Source: Acidovorax sp. (GTDB taxonomy: Bacteria > Pseudomonadota > Gammaproteobacteria > Burkholderiales > Burkholderiaceae_C). From it: a stretch of DNA of 64,000 nucleotides. This document shows, in pieces, positions 9,335 through 18,182 of this stretch. Every line of letters begins with the position of its first letter. The first letter of the stretch is position 1. The stretch covers positions 1 through 64,000 of the forward strand of contig JAITLO010000028.1 of NCBI GenBank assembly GCA_031277855.1, read 5' to 3'. Under the pieces are notes generated by a model. It had not been told where the DNA came from and did not search any database. It saw only the letters and a program-made list of their open reading frames with translations. The position numbers and the translations under genes are program-made.

Positions 9335-10419
9335 CCGACGCTGCGAAGAAAAAAGTAGCAGGCAAAGCAGGCGCAGAGCGTGCTAAAGGCCAAATTGACA
9401 TCAACGATCCCAGCCTGGACTACATCAGTGCCATGCTGGCCGGCGCCAAGCCCGGTGCGGCCGCCACGCCGATTCGCAGCGAAGAAGAATCTGCTGCCGA
9501 GCCCGCACGCGAAGTGCCGGTGGAGCAGCAGCGCTGCGGCCTGATCGCCATCGTGGGCAAGCCCAATGTGGGCAAATCCACGCTGATGAATGCGCTGGTG
9601 GGGCAGAAAATCTCCATCACCTCGCGCAAGGCGCAAACCACGCGCCACCGCATCACCGGCATCCATACCAAGGAGGAAACCCAGTTTGTGTTTGTGGACA
9701 CACCGGGTTTCCAGACCAAGCATTCCACGGCGCTGAACAAGTCGCTGAACAAGACGGTGATGGGCGCCATTGGCGATGTGGACCTGATCTTGTTCGTGGT
9801 CGAGGCCGGCCAGTTCACTCTGGCCGATGCCAAGGTGCTGTCGCTGTTCAAGCCCGGTATTCCCACATTGCTGATTGCCAACAAGCTGGACGCAGTGGGC
9901 CGCCGCCATGAAATCGCCCCCTGGCTGCAAAGCATGCAGGAGCGCCATCCTTTTGCCGAGTTCGTGCCCATGTCGGCCAAGAACAAAAAGGACATCGAGC
10001 GCCTGTATGGCATTTGCGCCAAATACCTGCCGCAGCAGCCCTGGTTCTACGGCCAGGACGAGCTGACCGACCGCAGCGAAAAATTCCTCGCTGCCGAAAC
10101 CGTGCGCGAAAAGCTGTTCCGCTTCACCGGCGACGAGCTGCCCTATACCTCGACCGTGGTCATCGACAAGTTCGAGGAAGAGCCCAGCAAGACCCACAAG
10201 CGCTTTATGCGCGTGGCCGCCACCATCGTGGTGGAGCGTGACGGCCACAAGGCCATGGTGATTGGCCAGGGCGGCGAGCGCCTCAAGCGCATCAGCACCG
10301 AAGCCCGTCAGGAGTTGGAAAAGCAGTTCGATGCCAAGGTGTTCCTGGAAGTGTGGGTCAAGGTGCGCTCGGGCTGGGCGGATGATGAGGCCCGCGTCAA
10401 GTCTTTCGGCTATGAATAA
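9331..10419 (+). CDS. era: GTPase Era with N-terminal extension
   Basis: A 362-residue GTPase that binds 16S rRNA and supports 30S maturation. The P-loop GKPNVGKS is at residues 76-83, followed by DTPGF, NKLD and a C-terminal KH domain with [13 protein letters not shown]. coli Era begins only about 14 residues before the P-loop, so this protein has roughly 60 extra residues (charged, then Ala/Glu-rich) at its N-terminus. The ATG at 9331 overlaps the rnc stop by 4 bp. No later start fits as well, so the extension looks real. Confidence 0.95.
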   Translation: MTDAAKKKVAGKAGAERAKGQIDINDPSLDYISAMLAGAKPGAAATPIRSEEESAAEPAREVPVEQQRCGLIAIVGKPNVGKSTLMNALVGQKISITSRKAQTTRHRITGIHTKEETQFVFVDTPGFQTKHSTALNKSLNKTVMGAIGDVDLILFVVEAGQFTLADAKVLSLFKPGIPTLLIANKLDAVGRRHEIAPWLQSMQERHPFAEFVPMSAKNKKDIERLYGICAKYLPQQPWFYGQDELTDRSEKFLAAETVREKLFRFTGDELPYTSTVVIDKFEEEPSKTHKRFMRVAATIVVERDGHKAMVIGQGGERLKRISTEARQELEKQFDAKVFLEVWVKVRSGWADDEARVKSFGYE

Positions 10420-10547
10420 TGGGTGTGTGGGATACGCTTCCCGATACTTTGTTGCCCTTGCTGGCCGTGGCGCTGCCACTGTCTGCACAAGGGCGCCGCG
10501 TCTCGGAAACCGTCTCCCACCCACATGTTCTACTTGCCAGACTCACA

Positions 10548-10568
10548 AGGCCTCGCTGAGGCCTTTTT
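10548..10568 (+). terminator. Intrinsic terminator between era and recO
   Basis: The stem AGGCCTC/GAGGCCT with a 3-nt loop is followed by TTTTT. It lies about 130 bp after era and 26 bp before recO. If efficient, it gives recO a separate or attenuated transcript. Confidence 0.7.
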
Positions 10569-10593
10569 GCTTGCCTGATCTTGCCTGACTCCT

Positions 10594-11388
10594 GTGGCCA
10601 CCAAACGCGTCGCTGACGAACCCGCCTTTATCCTGCACCAGTACGACTGGAGCGAATCCAGCCTGATTCTGGAGTGCTTTACCCGCCACCGTGGCCGGGT
10701 GGCGCTGGTGGCCAAGGGCGTCAAGCGCCATACCTCCAACTTCCGGCCGGTGCTGCTGGCGCTGCAGCCTTTGAAGCTGCACTGGACGCTGGCGGGCGAT
10801 GGCACGGCAGACATCCACACGCTCAAGGGCGCGGAATGGGCGGGCGGCCATGTCATGCCCACGGGTGATGGGCTGCTCACCGGCATATATGTCAACGAGC
10901 TGCTGATGCGGCTGCTGGCCCGCGAAGACCCTTACGCCCTGCTGTTTGACGCCTATGCCAGCGTGGTGCGTCTGCTGGCTGCTGCTTCGGCGCCGCGCCG
11001 GCCCGATGCGGCTGCGGTCGCCCAGTTAGAGCCCACACTGCGCGCTTTTGAGTTGCTGCTGCTGCGCGAAGTGGGGCTGCTGCCCGCGCTGGACAGCGAT
11101 ACCCAGACCCTGCAGCCGCTGCAGGCCGAAACCCACTATGTGCTGGGCGCCGAAACCGGACTGCAAGCCGCAGGCCAGGCGCGTGCCAGCCTCAGCGGTG
11201 CGCAATGGCTGGCGCTGCATGCAGCCTTGTATGGCCAGGGCGGTGCGGATGGCTTTGCCGCCCTTGCCCGCGCCTGTGAAGTGGGGGCAGCAAAGCTCAA
11301 ACCGCAGCTGCGCGCGCTGCTGCAATACCATTGCGGCAGTCCGCCGCTGCGCACCCGCCAGCTGTTGCTGGACCTTCAATCGCTATGA
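10594..11388 (+). CDS. recO: DNA repair protein RecO
   Basis: A 264-residue recombination mediator that helps load RecA at gaps with RecR. The N-terminal OB-fold begins [20 protein letters not shown] and contains [12 protein letters not shown]. The helical C-terminal part is present. The likely start is GTG 10594, as the preceding bases contain no better ATG. The stop overlaps pdxJ by 4 bp (ATGA). The order rnc-era-recO-pdxJ-acpS is conserved widely in proteobacteria. Confidence 0.93.
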   Translation: MATKRVADEPAFILHQYDWSESSLILECFTRHRGRVALVAKGVKRHTSNFRPVLLALQPLKLHWTLAGDGTADIHTLKGAEWAGGHVMPTGDGLLTGIYVNELLMRLLAREDPYALLFDAYASVVRLLAAASAPRRPDAAAVAQLEPTLRAFELLLLREVGLLPALDSDTQTLQPLQAETHYVLGAETGLQAAGQARASLSGAQWLALHAALYGQGGADGFAALARACEVGAAKLKPQLRALLQYHCGSPPLRTRQLLLDLQSL

Positions 11389-12200
11389 CTGCTCCTCTCG
11401 CCGCTTCAACCGTTGCTTCCACCGCCGCTTCCACTGCTGCCGGCCATGCCCGCACCGCTTTGTCCGTCAACGTCAACAAGGTTGCGTTGGTGCGCAACAC
11501 CCGCCACCTGGGCATTCCCAGCGTCACACGCGCGGCCTTGCTGTGCCTGCAGGCCGGAGCCCAGGGCATCACCATCCACCCGCGCCCGGACGAGCGCCAT
11601 ATCCGCGCCAGCGATGTGGCGGAGCTGGCTGCGCTTATGCAGCAATGGCCTGCCGCCGAGTTCAACATCGAAGGCAATCCCACGCAGAACCTGATGGACT
11701 TCATCCGCCAGACACGCCCGCACCAAGCGACGTTTGTGCCCGACAGCGAAGACCAGTTCACCAGCGACCATGGCTGGACCTTCCCGCAAGACGCCGAGCG
11801 CCTGCGCCCCTTGATTGCCGAGTGCAAGCAACTGGGCGTGCGCGTCAGCCTGTTCATGGACCCCATCCCCGAGCAAATGGCCGCTGCCAAGGCGGTGGGT
11901 GCCGACCGTGTGGAGCTGTACACCGAACCCTATGCCGCAGCCTGGGGGACGCCGGAACATGCCGAACAGCTGCGCATCTATGCCGCCGCCGCCCAGGCCG
12001 CGCTTTCTGCCGGCCTGCAGGTGAATGCCGGCCATGATCTGAACCGCGACAACCTGCCCGCTTTTGTGGCCCAGGTGCCGGGCTTGGCCGAGGTCTCCAT
12101 AGGCCATGCCTTGATCGCCGATGCGCTGGAGCTGGGCTATGCCGAAACCGTGCGCGCCTACCAGGCCGCCATAGACGCAGGCATGGCGGCCCGGGTGTGA
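11385..12200 (+). CDS. pdxJ: Pyridoxine 5'-phosphate synthase
   Basis: Condenses 3-amino-2-oxopropyl phosphate with deoxyxylulose phosphate to make pyridoxine phosphate. Family blocks are clear: [45 protein letters not shown] and [12 protein letters not shown]. It is 271 residues, about 28 longer than E. coli PdxJ. The surplus is an Ala/Ser/Thr-rich leader from the ATGA-overlap start. A shorter product cannot be excluded. Confidence 0.96.
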   Translation: MTAPLAASTVASTAASTAAGHARTALSVNVNKVALVRNTRHLGIPSVTRAALLCLQAGAQGITIHPRPDERHIRASDVAELAALMQQWPAAEFNIEGNPTQNLMDFIRQTRPHQATFVPDSEDQFTSDHGWTFPQDAERLRPLIAECKQLGVRVSLFMDPIPEQMAAAKAVGADRVELYTEPYAAAWGTPEHAEQLRIYAAAAQAALSAGLQVNAGHDLNRDNLPAFVAQVPGLAEVSIGHALIADALELGYAETVRAYQAAIDAGMAARV

Positions 12201-12285
12201 CTCCGGTTTTAGTAGCTGCCTCAGCATGTCGTGGTTGCGTTTGCAGCCTGTTTGACTACACAGAATCTGTGCAAAGGACGGTCCC

Positions 12286-12687
12286 ATGATCTACGGCATT
12301 GGCACCGATATCTGCGATATCCGCCGCATACGTGCCAGCCTGGAGCGCCATGGCGAGCGCTTTGCCCAAAAGGTGTTGGCCGATGGCGAGATGGCGGTTT
12401 GGCGCCGCCGCAGCGCACGCTGGCCCGAACGCGGTGTGCGCTATGTGGCCACGCGTTTTTCGGCCAAGGAAGCTTTCAGCAAGGCCGTGGGCATGGGCAT
12501 GCGCATGCCCATGACCTGGCGCCATTGTGAGGTGGTGAATCTGCCCAGCGGCCAGCCCAGCATTGTTTTGCATGGCGAGCTCAAACAATGGTTTGAGGCG
12601 CAGGGCTTGAGCGTCCATATCACCATGTCTGACGAGTCGGAATACGCCGCCAGCTTTTGTGTCGTCGAGAAAAAAACGGACATCTGA
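12286..12687 (+). CDS. acpS: Holo-[acyl-carrier-protein] synthase
   Basis: A 133-residue phosphopantetheinyl transferase that moves the CoA arm to AcpP Ser37. The metal-binding residues are visible as Asp8 in GTDICDI and Glu62 in [10 protein letters not shown]. The start is supported by AAAGGACGG before the ATG. It is about 85 bp after pdxJ in the conserved recO-pdxJ-acpS order. Confidence 0.96.
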   Translation: MIYGIGTDICDIRRIRASLERHGERFAQKVLADGEMAVWRRRSARWPERGVRYVATRFSAKEAFSKAVGMGMRMPMTWRHCEVVNLPSGQPSIVLHGELKQWFEAQGLSVHITMSDESEYAASFCVVEKKTDI

Positions 12688-12717
12688 CATCATCTGCAAA
12701 GGCATGGGGCATTACGC

Positions 12718-12791
12718 TCCCTCCCCTTTCGGGGGAGGGGTGGGGTGGGGGCTGCCCCCATCCCCGCCTTCCCCCGATGGGGGAAGGGGCT
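12718..12791. repeat. Three consecutive G/C hairpins
   Basis: Between acpS and nagZ lie three back-to-back inverted repeats: CCCTCCCC with GGGGAGGG, GGGGTGGGGGC with a CCCCCATCCCC arm, and CCTTCCCCC with GGGGAAGG. No T tract follows. It resembles dispersed REP-like intergenic elements. Whether it recurs in this genome cannot be checked here. Confidence 0.5.
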
Positions 12792-12850
12792 GTACAGGCA
12801 ATGCGAAGTCCATGCGCCTATCACTAGCAATCTTTTAAAGAATCAACACC

Positions 12851-13942
12851 ATGCGCCTGCACGCCCCTCTGATCATCGACATTGCCGGCACCGCCCTCAC
12901 TGATGTGGACCGCGCCCGCCTGGCCCATCCCTTGGTGGGCGGCATTATTTTGTTCAAGCGCAACTGGGCCGACCGTGCGGCCCTGGTACAGCTGTGCGCG
13001 GACATCAAGGCCGTGCAGCCCGACTTGCTGATTTGCGTGGACCATGAGGGTGGGCGTGTGCAGCGTTTTCGCACCGATGGCTTCACCCATATCCCACCCA
13101 TGCGCGCCCTGGGCGAGATGTGGATGGATGACGGCAAGGGCAAAAAATACCGCGAAGGCTCGGGTGCCATGCGCGCCATGAATGCGGCCACAGCGGCCGG
13201 CTATGTGCTGGGCACAGAATTGCGCGCCTGTGGGGTGGACTTCAGCTTCACGCCGGTGCTGGACCTGGATTACGGTGAGAGCTCCGTCATCGGCGACCGC
13301 AGCTTTCACCGTGACCCGCGCGTGGTGGCTGCGCTGGCCAAGAGCCTGATGCATGGCCTGCTGCAAACCGGCATGGGCAATTGCGGCAAGCATTTCCCGG
13401 GGCACGGTTTTGTGAAGGCCGACTCGCATGTGGACATTCCGGTCGACAAGCGCAGCCTCAAGGCCATTTTGGATGAAGACGCAGCACCTTACCCCTGGCT
13501 GTCCAGCGTGCTCACCGCCGTGATGCCGGCCCATGTCATCTACCCCAAGGTGGATGCTCGCCCCGCAGGCTTCAGCGAAAAATGGCTCAAAGACATTCTG
13601 CGCAGCCAATTGCGTTATGACGGCGCCATCTTCAGCGACGACCTGAGCATGGAGGGCGCACGCCGTATCAATGGCCAGCTCATCAGCTACACCGAGGCCG
13701 CGCTGCAGGCCTTGAACGCCGGCTGCGACATGGTGCTGCTGTGCAACCAGAGCCTGGGCTTTGGCGAGCATGTGGACCAGTTGCTCGACGGCATGGACGC
13801 CGCGCTGCGTGATGGCCGCTGGGTGCCGGACGAAGACTCCGAATCCCGTCGCCTGGCCCTGCTGCCCGAGACCGAGCCCCAGGCCTGGGACGATTTGATG
13901 CGCCAGCCTGCTTACCTGCAGGCGCTGGACTTGCTGCCTTAA
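12851..13942 (+). CDS. nagZ: Beta-N-acetylhexosaminidase NagZ
   Basis: A 363-residue cytosolic GH3 enzyme that removes GlcNAc from anhydro-muropeptides in cell-wall recycling. CVDHEGGRVQRF, KHFPGHGFVKADSH with the catalytic His185, and FSDDLSMEGA with the nucleophilic aspartate (263/264) are visible. The length is typical. It is the last gene of the forward housekeeping run. Its stop overlaps by 4 bp the stop of the convergent LysR gene. Confidence 0.96.
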   Translation: MRLHAPLIIDIAGTALTDVDRARLAHPLVGGIILFKRNWADRAALVQLCADIKAVQPDLLICVDHEGGRVQRFRTDGFTHIPPMRALGEMWMDDGKGKKYREGSGAMRAMNAATAAGYVLGTELRACGVDFSFTPVLDLDYGESSVIGDRSFHRDPRVVAALAKSLMHGLLQTGMGNCGKHFPGHGFVKADSHVDIPVDKRSLKAILDEDAAPYPWLSSVLTAVMPAHVIYPKVDARPAGFSEKWLKDILRSQLRYDGAIFSDDLSMEGARRINGQLISYTEAALQALNAGCDMVLLCNQSLGFGEHVDQLLDGMDAALRDGRWVPDEDSESRRLALLPETEPQAWDDLMRQPAYLQALDLLP

Positions 13943-14886
13943 TCGGCGGATCGCGAGGCCGCAGCGTCGGCCCCGGCCTCTTCCTGCACCCACTGCGCAA
14001 AGCGTGCCAGTGCGCCGTGCTGGGCGTCGGGGTGGCGCTGGCTGGCCGCGGCAAACTGCACCAGCCAGTGGCTGTAGGGGCTGAGGCTGTGGTCCATGTC
14101 GCCCACGGCCACCAGGCGGCCATCCTGCAGTATGGGGGCAATCAACTCATAGCGGCCTATGGCAATGCCCTGGCCGGCCATGGCGGCTTGTATCAACTGG
14201 TCGTACTGGTTGTAGCGCAGCATGCGCTGGGCGCTGCTGGTAGGCCAGCCCTTGGCCTGTAGCCAGCCATGCCAGTGCAGCCAGGGGCGATGGGGCAGGT
14301 CCAGCTCCAACAGCACCTGGGCTGCTACCTGTTCGGGGCTGTCCAGTCGCAGCTGGCCCAGTGAAGGATGGGCCACTGGCACCAGGGTTTCGCCAAACAG
14401 GCGTATGGACCCGGGCGGCGCGTCGTGGGCCGCGCAGTAGCGTATGGACAGGTCGATATCGTGGGCATGGGGGCTGTGCAGCTGGTTGTCTGCGGCCACG
14501 CGCACATCCACATCGGGGCAGCGCTGTTGAAAGCGCCCCAGGCGCGGCAGCAGCCACAGCGCGGTAATGCCCACGCTGGCCGAGATGGTCACGCAATGCG
14601 ATCCCTGCTGGCCGCTGATCAGGGCCAGGGTTTCCTGTAGCTGGCGCAGGCTGCTGCTGGCGCTTTGAAACAGGCGCTCGCCCGCAGGGGTGAAGGCAAT
14701 GCTGCGGTGGCCGCGCACCAAGAGCGGCTGGCCTATGGCCTCTTCCAGCTGGCGCATTTGCTTGCTCACGGCCGACTGGGTCAAAAACAAATCCTCGGCT
14801 GCCTGCGTGATGCTCATGCGCCGGCCCACGGCCACCAGAGTGGGAAAGAGGTGCAAGGGCGGCAATGGGGGAAGAGGATGTGACAT
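13939..14886 (-). CDS. LysR-family regulator (GcvA-like)
   Basis: A 315-residue regulator. The N-terminal winged HTH contains SITQAAEDLFLTQSAVSKQMRQLEE and ends with FTPAGERLFQ, followed by an effector-binding domain. The sequence style is GcvA-like, but the target is not implied to be glycine cleavage. It is divergent from the MFS gene at 15120 with a 233-bp shared promoter region, so that transporter is its likely target. The effector is unknown. Confidence 0.85.
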   Translation of the reverse strand: MSHPLPPLPPLHLFPTLVAVGRRMSITQAAEDLFLTQSAVSKQMRQLEEAIGQPLLVRGHRSIAFTPAGERLFQSASSSLRQLQETLALISGQQGSHCVTISASVGITALWLLPRLGRFQQRCPDVDVRVAADNQLHSPHAHDIDLSIRYCAAHDAPPGSIRLFGETLVPVAHPSLGQLRLDSPEQVAAQVLLELDLPHRPWLHWHGWLQAKGWPTSSAQRMLRYNQYDQLIQAAMAGQGIAIGRYELIAPILQDGRLVAVGDMDHSLSPYSHWLVQFAAASQRHPDAQHGALARFAQWVQEEAGADAAASRSAD

Positions 14887-15119
14887 TCCTTGGCCTCATG
14901 TGAGTGGTGACCAATCTTCGTTTGAGCGCAGGGCGCACAACGCATGTAATGCAGGCAATTTATCGCAATCGCCTCCGTCATGCACAACACCATCGCCTCC
15001 CACAAACTACAACCTGCGCTGCAGCCGGTTCACATTCCAACCACGACAGGCTATGGCCTGCAAGGCCATCTCTGGCCCACGACTGGAGCACCGCACTGCC
15101 GCCACCAAGGAGGCCGGCC

Positions 15120-16373
15120 ATGAGCGCGCCGGTGCAAGACAGCTGGGTCTGGCGGCAGCGTTGGTGGCTGGTGCTGGCCGGGGGGCTGATCATGGGCTGT
15201 GCCCTGGGCATACGCCATGTGCAAGGTCTGTTGATGCAGCCCGTGGTGCTGGAGCGGGGCTGGAGCCGTGAGGCTTTTGCCTGGTCGCTGGCGCTGCAAA
15301 ACCTGGTCTGGGGCCTGGCCCAGCCGCTGACCGGCATGGTGGCCGACCGCTTTGGCGCGGTGCGGGTGCTGTTGCTCAGTGCCGGGCTCTATGCCCTGGG
15401 CTTGCTTGTCATGGCACTGGCACCCAATACGGCGTGGCTGACCTGGGGCAATGGTGTGCTGGTGGGGGTGGCCTTGTCGGGCACGGCTTTTGCCGTGGTC
15501 TATGGTGCATTGAGCCGCTTGTTTGCACCGGCACAGCGGCCTTGGGCCTTGGGCGTGGCGGGGGCCATGGGGGGGCTGGGCCAGTTTTTGATGGTGCCCT
15601 TGACCCAAAGCCTGCTGGCTTCCTGGTCCTGGCAGCAGGTGGTCATGGCGCTGGCCTTGGTGATGCTGGCCATGGCTGCCATGGCCCCGCTGTTGCGTGC
15701 CCCGGCGGCTGCGGCTAGTCATGTGCCCATCGCGGAGCCCAGCGCGCAGAGCATGGGTGCTGCCATGCGCCAGGCACTGACGCACCGGGGTTTCTGGTTG
15801 CTGAACGCCGGTTTTCTGGCCTGCGGCTTTCAACTGGCTTTTATTGCTGCCCACCTGCCAGCCTATTTGCTGGACCAGGGCCTGGGTGCGCAGCAGGCGG
15901 GCATTTGTCTGGCACTGGTGGCGCTGGCCAATGTGCCGGGCAGCTATGTGTGCAGCTGGGTGGGTGGGCGCATGCGGCGCAAGCATGCGTTGGCCCTGCT
16001 GTACCTGATTCGCTCGGCCGCCATGCTGTGCTTTGTCTGGGCGCCGGTCTCGGCCAACAGCGCCTATGTGTTCTCCATCGTCATGGGTTTTCTGTGGCTG
16101 GGCACGGTGCCGCTCACCAATGGCCTGGTGTCCCAGGTGTTTGGCGTGCGCTATCTGAGCACGCTGTTTGGCCTGGTCTTTTTTGGCCACCAGCTGGGTG
16201 GCTTTCTGGGGGCCTGGCTGGGCGGTGTGGTGTATGAAGCCACCCATTCCTATCTGTGGTTGTGGTGGGCCTCCATCGCCCTGGGTGTGCTGGCGGCCGT
16301 GCTGCACTGGCCCATCAACGATGCGCCAGCGGCCCAGCCTGTGCGCGGCAGACTGGCTGCCGCAGGCCTATGA
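15120..16373 (+). CDS. MFS transporter
   Basis: A 417-residue protein with about 12 hydrophobic segments. The MFS motif between helices 2 and 3 is GMVADRFGAVRV, and a second-half counterpart is GGRMRRKHALAL. This layout resembles the oxalate/formate or monocarboxylate-type MFS group. The substrate cannot be told from sequence. The ATG at 15120 follows CACCAAGGAGG, a good ribosome-binding site. It is probably controlled by the divergent LysR gene. Its stop overlaps a 45-codon open frame. Confidence 0.85.
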   Translation: MSAPVQDSWVWRQRWWLVLAGGLIMGCALGIRHVQGLLMQPVVLERGWSREAFAWSLALQNLVWGLAQPLTGMVADRFGAVRVLLLSAGLYALGLLVMALAPNTAWLTWGNGVLVGVALSGTAFAVVYGALSRLFAPAQRPWALGVAGAMGGLGQFLMVPLTQSLLASWSWQQVVMALALVMLAMAAMAPLLRAPAAAASHVPIAEPSAQSMGAAMRQALTHRGFWLLNAGFLACGFQLAFIAAHLPAYLLDQGLGAQQAGICLALVALANVPGSYVCSWVGGRMRRKHALALLYLIRSAAMLCFVWAPVSANSAYVFSIVMGFLWLGTVPLTNGLVSQVFGVRYLSTLFGLVFFGHQLGGFLGAWLGGVVYEATHSYLWLWWASIALGVLAAVLHWPINDAPAAQPVRGRLAAAGL

Positions 16374-16507
16374 AAAGGCTGGGCAAGTTGTGCTGTCTTG
16401 CCATGGCGGCGGCTGTGGTGGCCAGCGTACTGGTCTGGGCCTTGCAGGGGTGGCTGCAGCCGGCCGCGCTGCTGCAACTGCTGTCCGGCTTTTCACTCTG
16501 CGGCTGA
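16370..16507 (+). CDS. Small single-helix membrane protein
   Basis: A 45-residue frame whose ATG overlaps the MFS stop (ATGA), which suggests translational coupling. It has a basic start (MKRLGK), one hydrophobic helix over about residues 8-25 and a second weakly hydrophobic stretch to the end. I do not recognise it. It could be a transporter-associated microprotein, or a chance frame. The overlap and membrane topology are the only support. Confidence 0.4.
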   Translation: MKRLGKLCCLAMAAAVVASVLVWALQGWLQPAALLQLLSGFSLCG

Positions 16508-16600
16508 GTACCGCCCTGGTGGCTGCTTCTGATGGGGCAGTACGCACCAGTTTGCGCTGGTCGACGTTTCTGTCTCTAGGGCCTGTTGGCTGATGGACTA

Positions 16601-16632
16601 GATTTGCATGCAATTTATATTGCATGCAAATC
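16601..16632. promoter_or_regulatory. Perfect 14-bp-arm palindrome upstream of cioA
   Basis: GATTTGCATGCAAT, a TTAT spacer, then the exact reverse complement ATTGCATGCAAATC. Two further ATTGCATG copies follow at 16642-16649 and 16684-16691. All lie within 150 bp of the cioA start in an AT-rich stretch. This looks like a regulator-binding array. A related ATTGCAATGCAG lies upstream of the MocR-type gene (about 20829-20840). Confidence 0.6.
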
Positions 16633-16746
16633 ATTGCCTTTATTGCATGGTTTTAAAAAGCGTATAGCATGCCTGCAAATTGGATTGCATGCATGAGCTA
16701 TTGCGATCTAATTTTTCAGAAATTACCGAAATTTCAGTAAATAAAT

Positions 16747-18171
16747 ATGTTCCATCTTGCCGATATAGGTGCGCTCGATCTGGCCCGGGTGCAGTTCGCC
16801 TTCACGGTGTCGTTCCACATCGTGTTTCCCTCCATCACCATTGGCCTGGCTTCCTATCTGGCGGTGCTGGAAGGCCTGTGGTTGCTGACGCGCCGCGAGG
16901 TCTACAAGGACTTGTTCCACTACTGGGTCAAGTTTTTTTCGCTGTGCTTTGGCATGGGCGTGGTCTCCGGTCTGGTCATGGCCTACCAGTTCGGCACGAA
17001 CTGGAGCGGCTTTTCCAACTTTGCCGGCAGCATTACCGGCCCGCTGCTGACCTATGAGGTGCTGACCGCCTTCTTCCTGGAGGCCGGCTTTCTGGGTGTC
17101 ATGCTGTTCGGCTGGAGCAAGGTGGGGCTACGCCTGCACTTTTTTGCCACGCTGATGGTGGCCCTGGGCACGCTGATTTCGGCGACCTGGATCCTGGCTT
17201 CCAACAGCTGGATGCAGACACCCGTGGGCTATGACATCGTTGACGGCAGAGTGGTGCCCACGGATTGGCTGGCCATTGTGTTCAACCCTTCCTTCCCCTA
17301 TCGCCTGGCGCATATGGTGGTCGCGGCCTTTTTGTCTACGGCGCTGATCGTGGGCGGCACGGGAGCCTGGCATCTGCTGCGCGGGCGCCGTACCGCAGCC
17401 GTGCAGCGCATGACCTCGATGGCGCTGTGGATGGTGTTGGCCGCTGCACCGCTGCAGGCGTTGATAGGGGACCAGCATGGTCTGAACACACTGAAGCACC
17501 AGCCAGCCAAGTTGGCGGCCATGGAGGCGCATTGGGAGCATTTGCCCGAAGGTGAGGGCGTGCCCCTGGTGCTGTTTGCCCTGCCTGACCAAGAGGCCCA
17601 GACCAACCGCTATGCGCTGGAGATTCCGCGCCTGGCCAGCCTGGTGCTCACCCACAGCTGGGATGGTGAGATCCCTGCACTCAAAGACTTCCCTAAGGAA
17701 GACCTGCCGCCCGTTGCCACGGTGTTCTGGTCCTTTCGCGTGATGGTGGGCCTGGGCATGCTGATGCTGCTCATGGGCCTGTGCGGGCTGTGGCTGCGCT
17801 GGCGTGGTCGCCTGTATGCAGCGCCCTGGTTCCAGCGCTTTTGCGTGGCCATGGGGCCATCGGGTCTGGTGGCGCTGCTGGCCGGCTGGTTTGTGACCGA
17901 GACCGGTCGCCAGCCCTGGGTGGTGTATGGGGTGATGCGCACGGCAGACAGCGTGTCCAACCATGATTTCTCCCACCTTGCGGTGTCACTGGCCGTGCTG
18001 GTGGTGGTCTATCTGCTGGTGTTTGGCACCGGTACCTGGATGGGGCTGAAGATGCTGGCACAAGCCCCGCATGAAGGCGAGCAGCCACCCGAAGGCGGCC
18101 CCGGCGAGCCCAACCAGCCCATGCGCCCCATCTCGGGCGCCAACCCCTCGGCCTCTGGCCAAGCACTTTAA
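16747..18171 (+). CDS. cioA: Cytochrome bd-type quinol oxidase subunit I (cyanide-insensitive type)
   Basis: A 474-residue integral membrane subunit carrying the haems and quinol site. Haem-ligand histidines lie at His24 (SFHIVFPS) and His189 (RLAHM), with Met333 near FRVMVG. The GRQPW signature is at 387-391. The loop following the quinol-site GDQHG is short, as in the CIO subclass. The start at 16747 gives the conserved N-terminus but has no clear ribosome-binding site. It is first in a cioA-cioB-small subunit operon, just after the palindromic array. Confidence 0.93.
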   Translation: MFHLADIGALDLARVQFAFTVSFHIVFPSITIGLASYLAVLEGLWLLTRREVYKDLFHYWVKFFSLCFGMGVVSGLVMAYQFGTNWSGFSNFAGSITGPLLTYEVLTAFFLEAGFLGVMLFGWSKVGLRLHFFATLMVALGTLISATWILASNSWMQTPVGYDIVDGRVVPTDWLAIVFNPSFPYRLAHMVVAAFLSTALIVGGTGAWHLLRGRRTAAVQRMTSMALWMVLAAAPLQALIGDQHGLNTLKHQPAKLAAMEAHWEHLPEGEGVPLVLFALPDQEAQTNRYALEIPRLASLVLTHSWDGEIPALKDFPKEDLPPVATVFWSFRVMVGLGMLMLLMGLCGLWLRWRGRLYAAPWFQRFCVAMGPSGLVALLAGWFVTETGRQPWVVYGVMRTADSVSNHDFSHLAVSLAVLVVVYLLVFGTGTWMGLKMLAQAPHEGEQPPEGGPGEPNQPMRPISGANPSASGQAL

Positions 18172-18182
18172 AGGAGCGCCCT

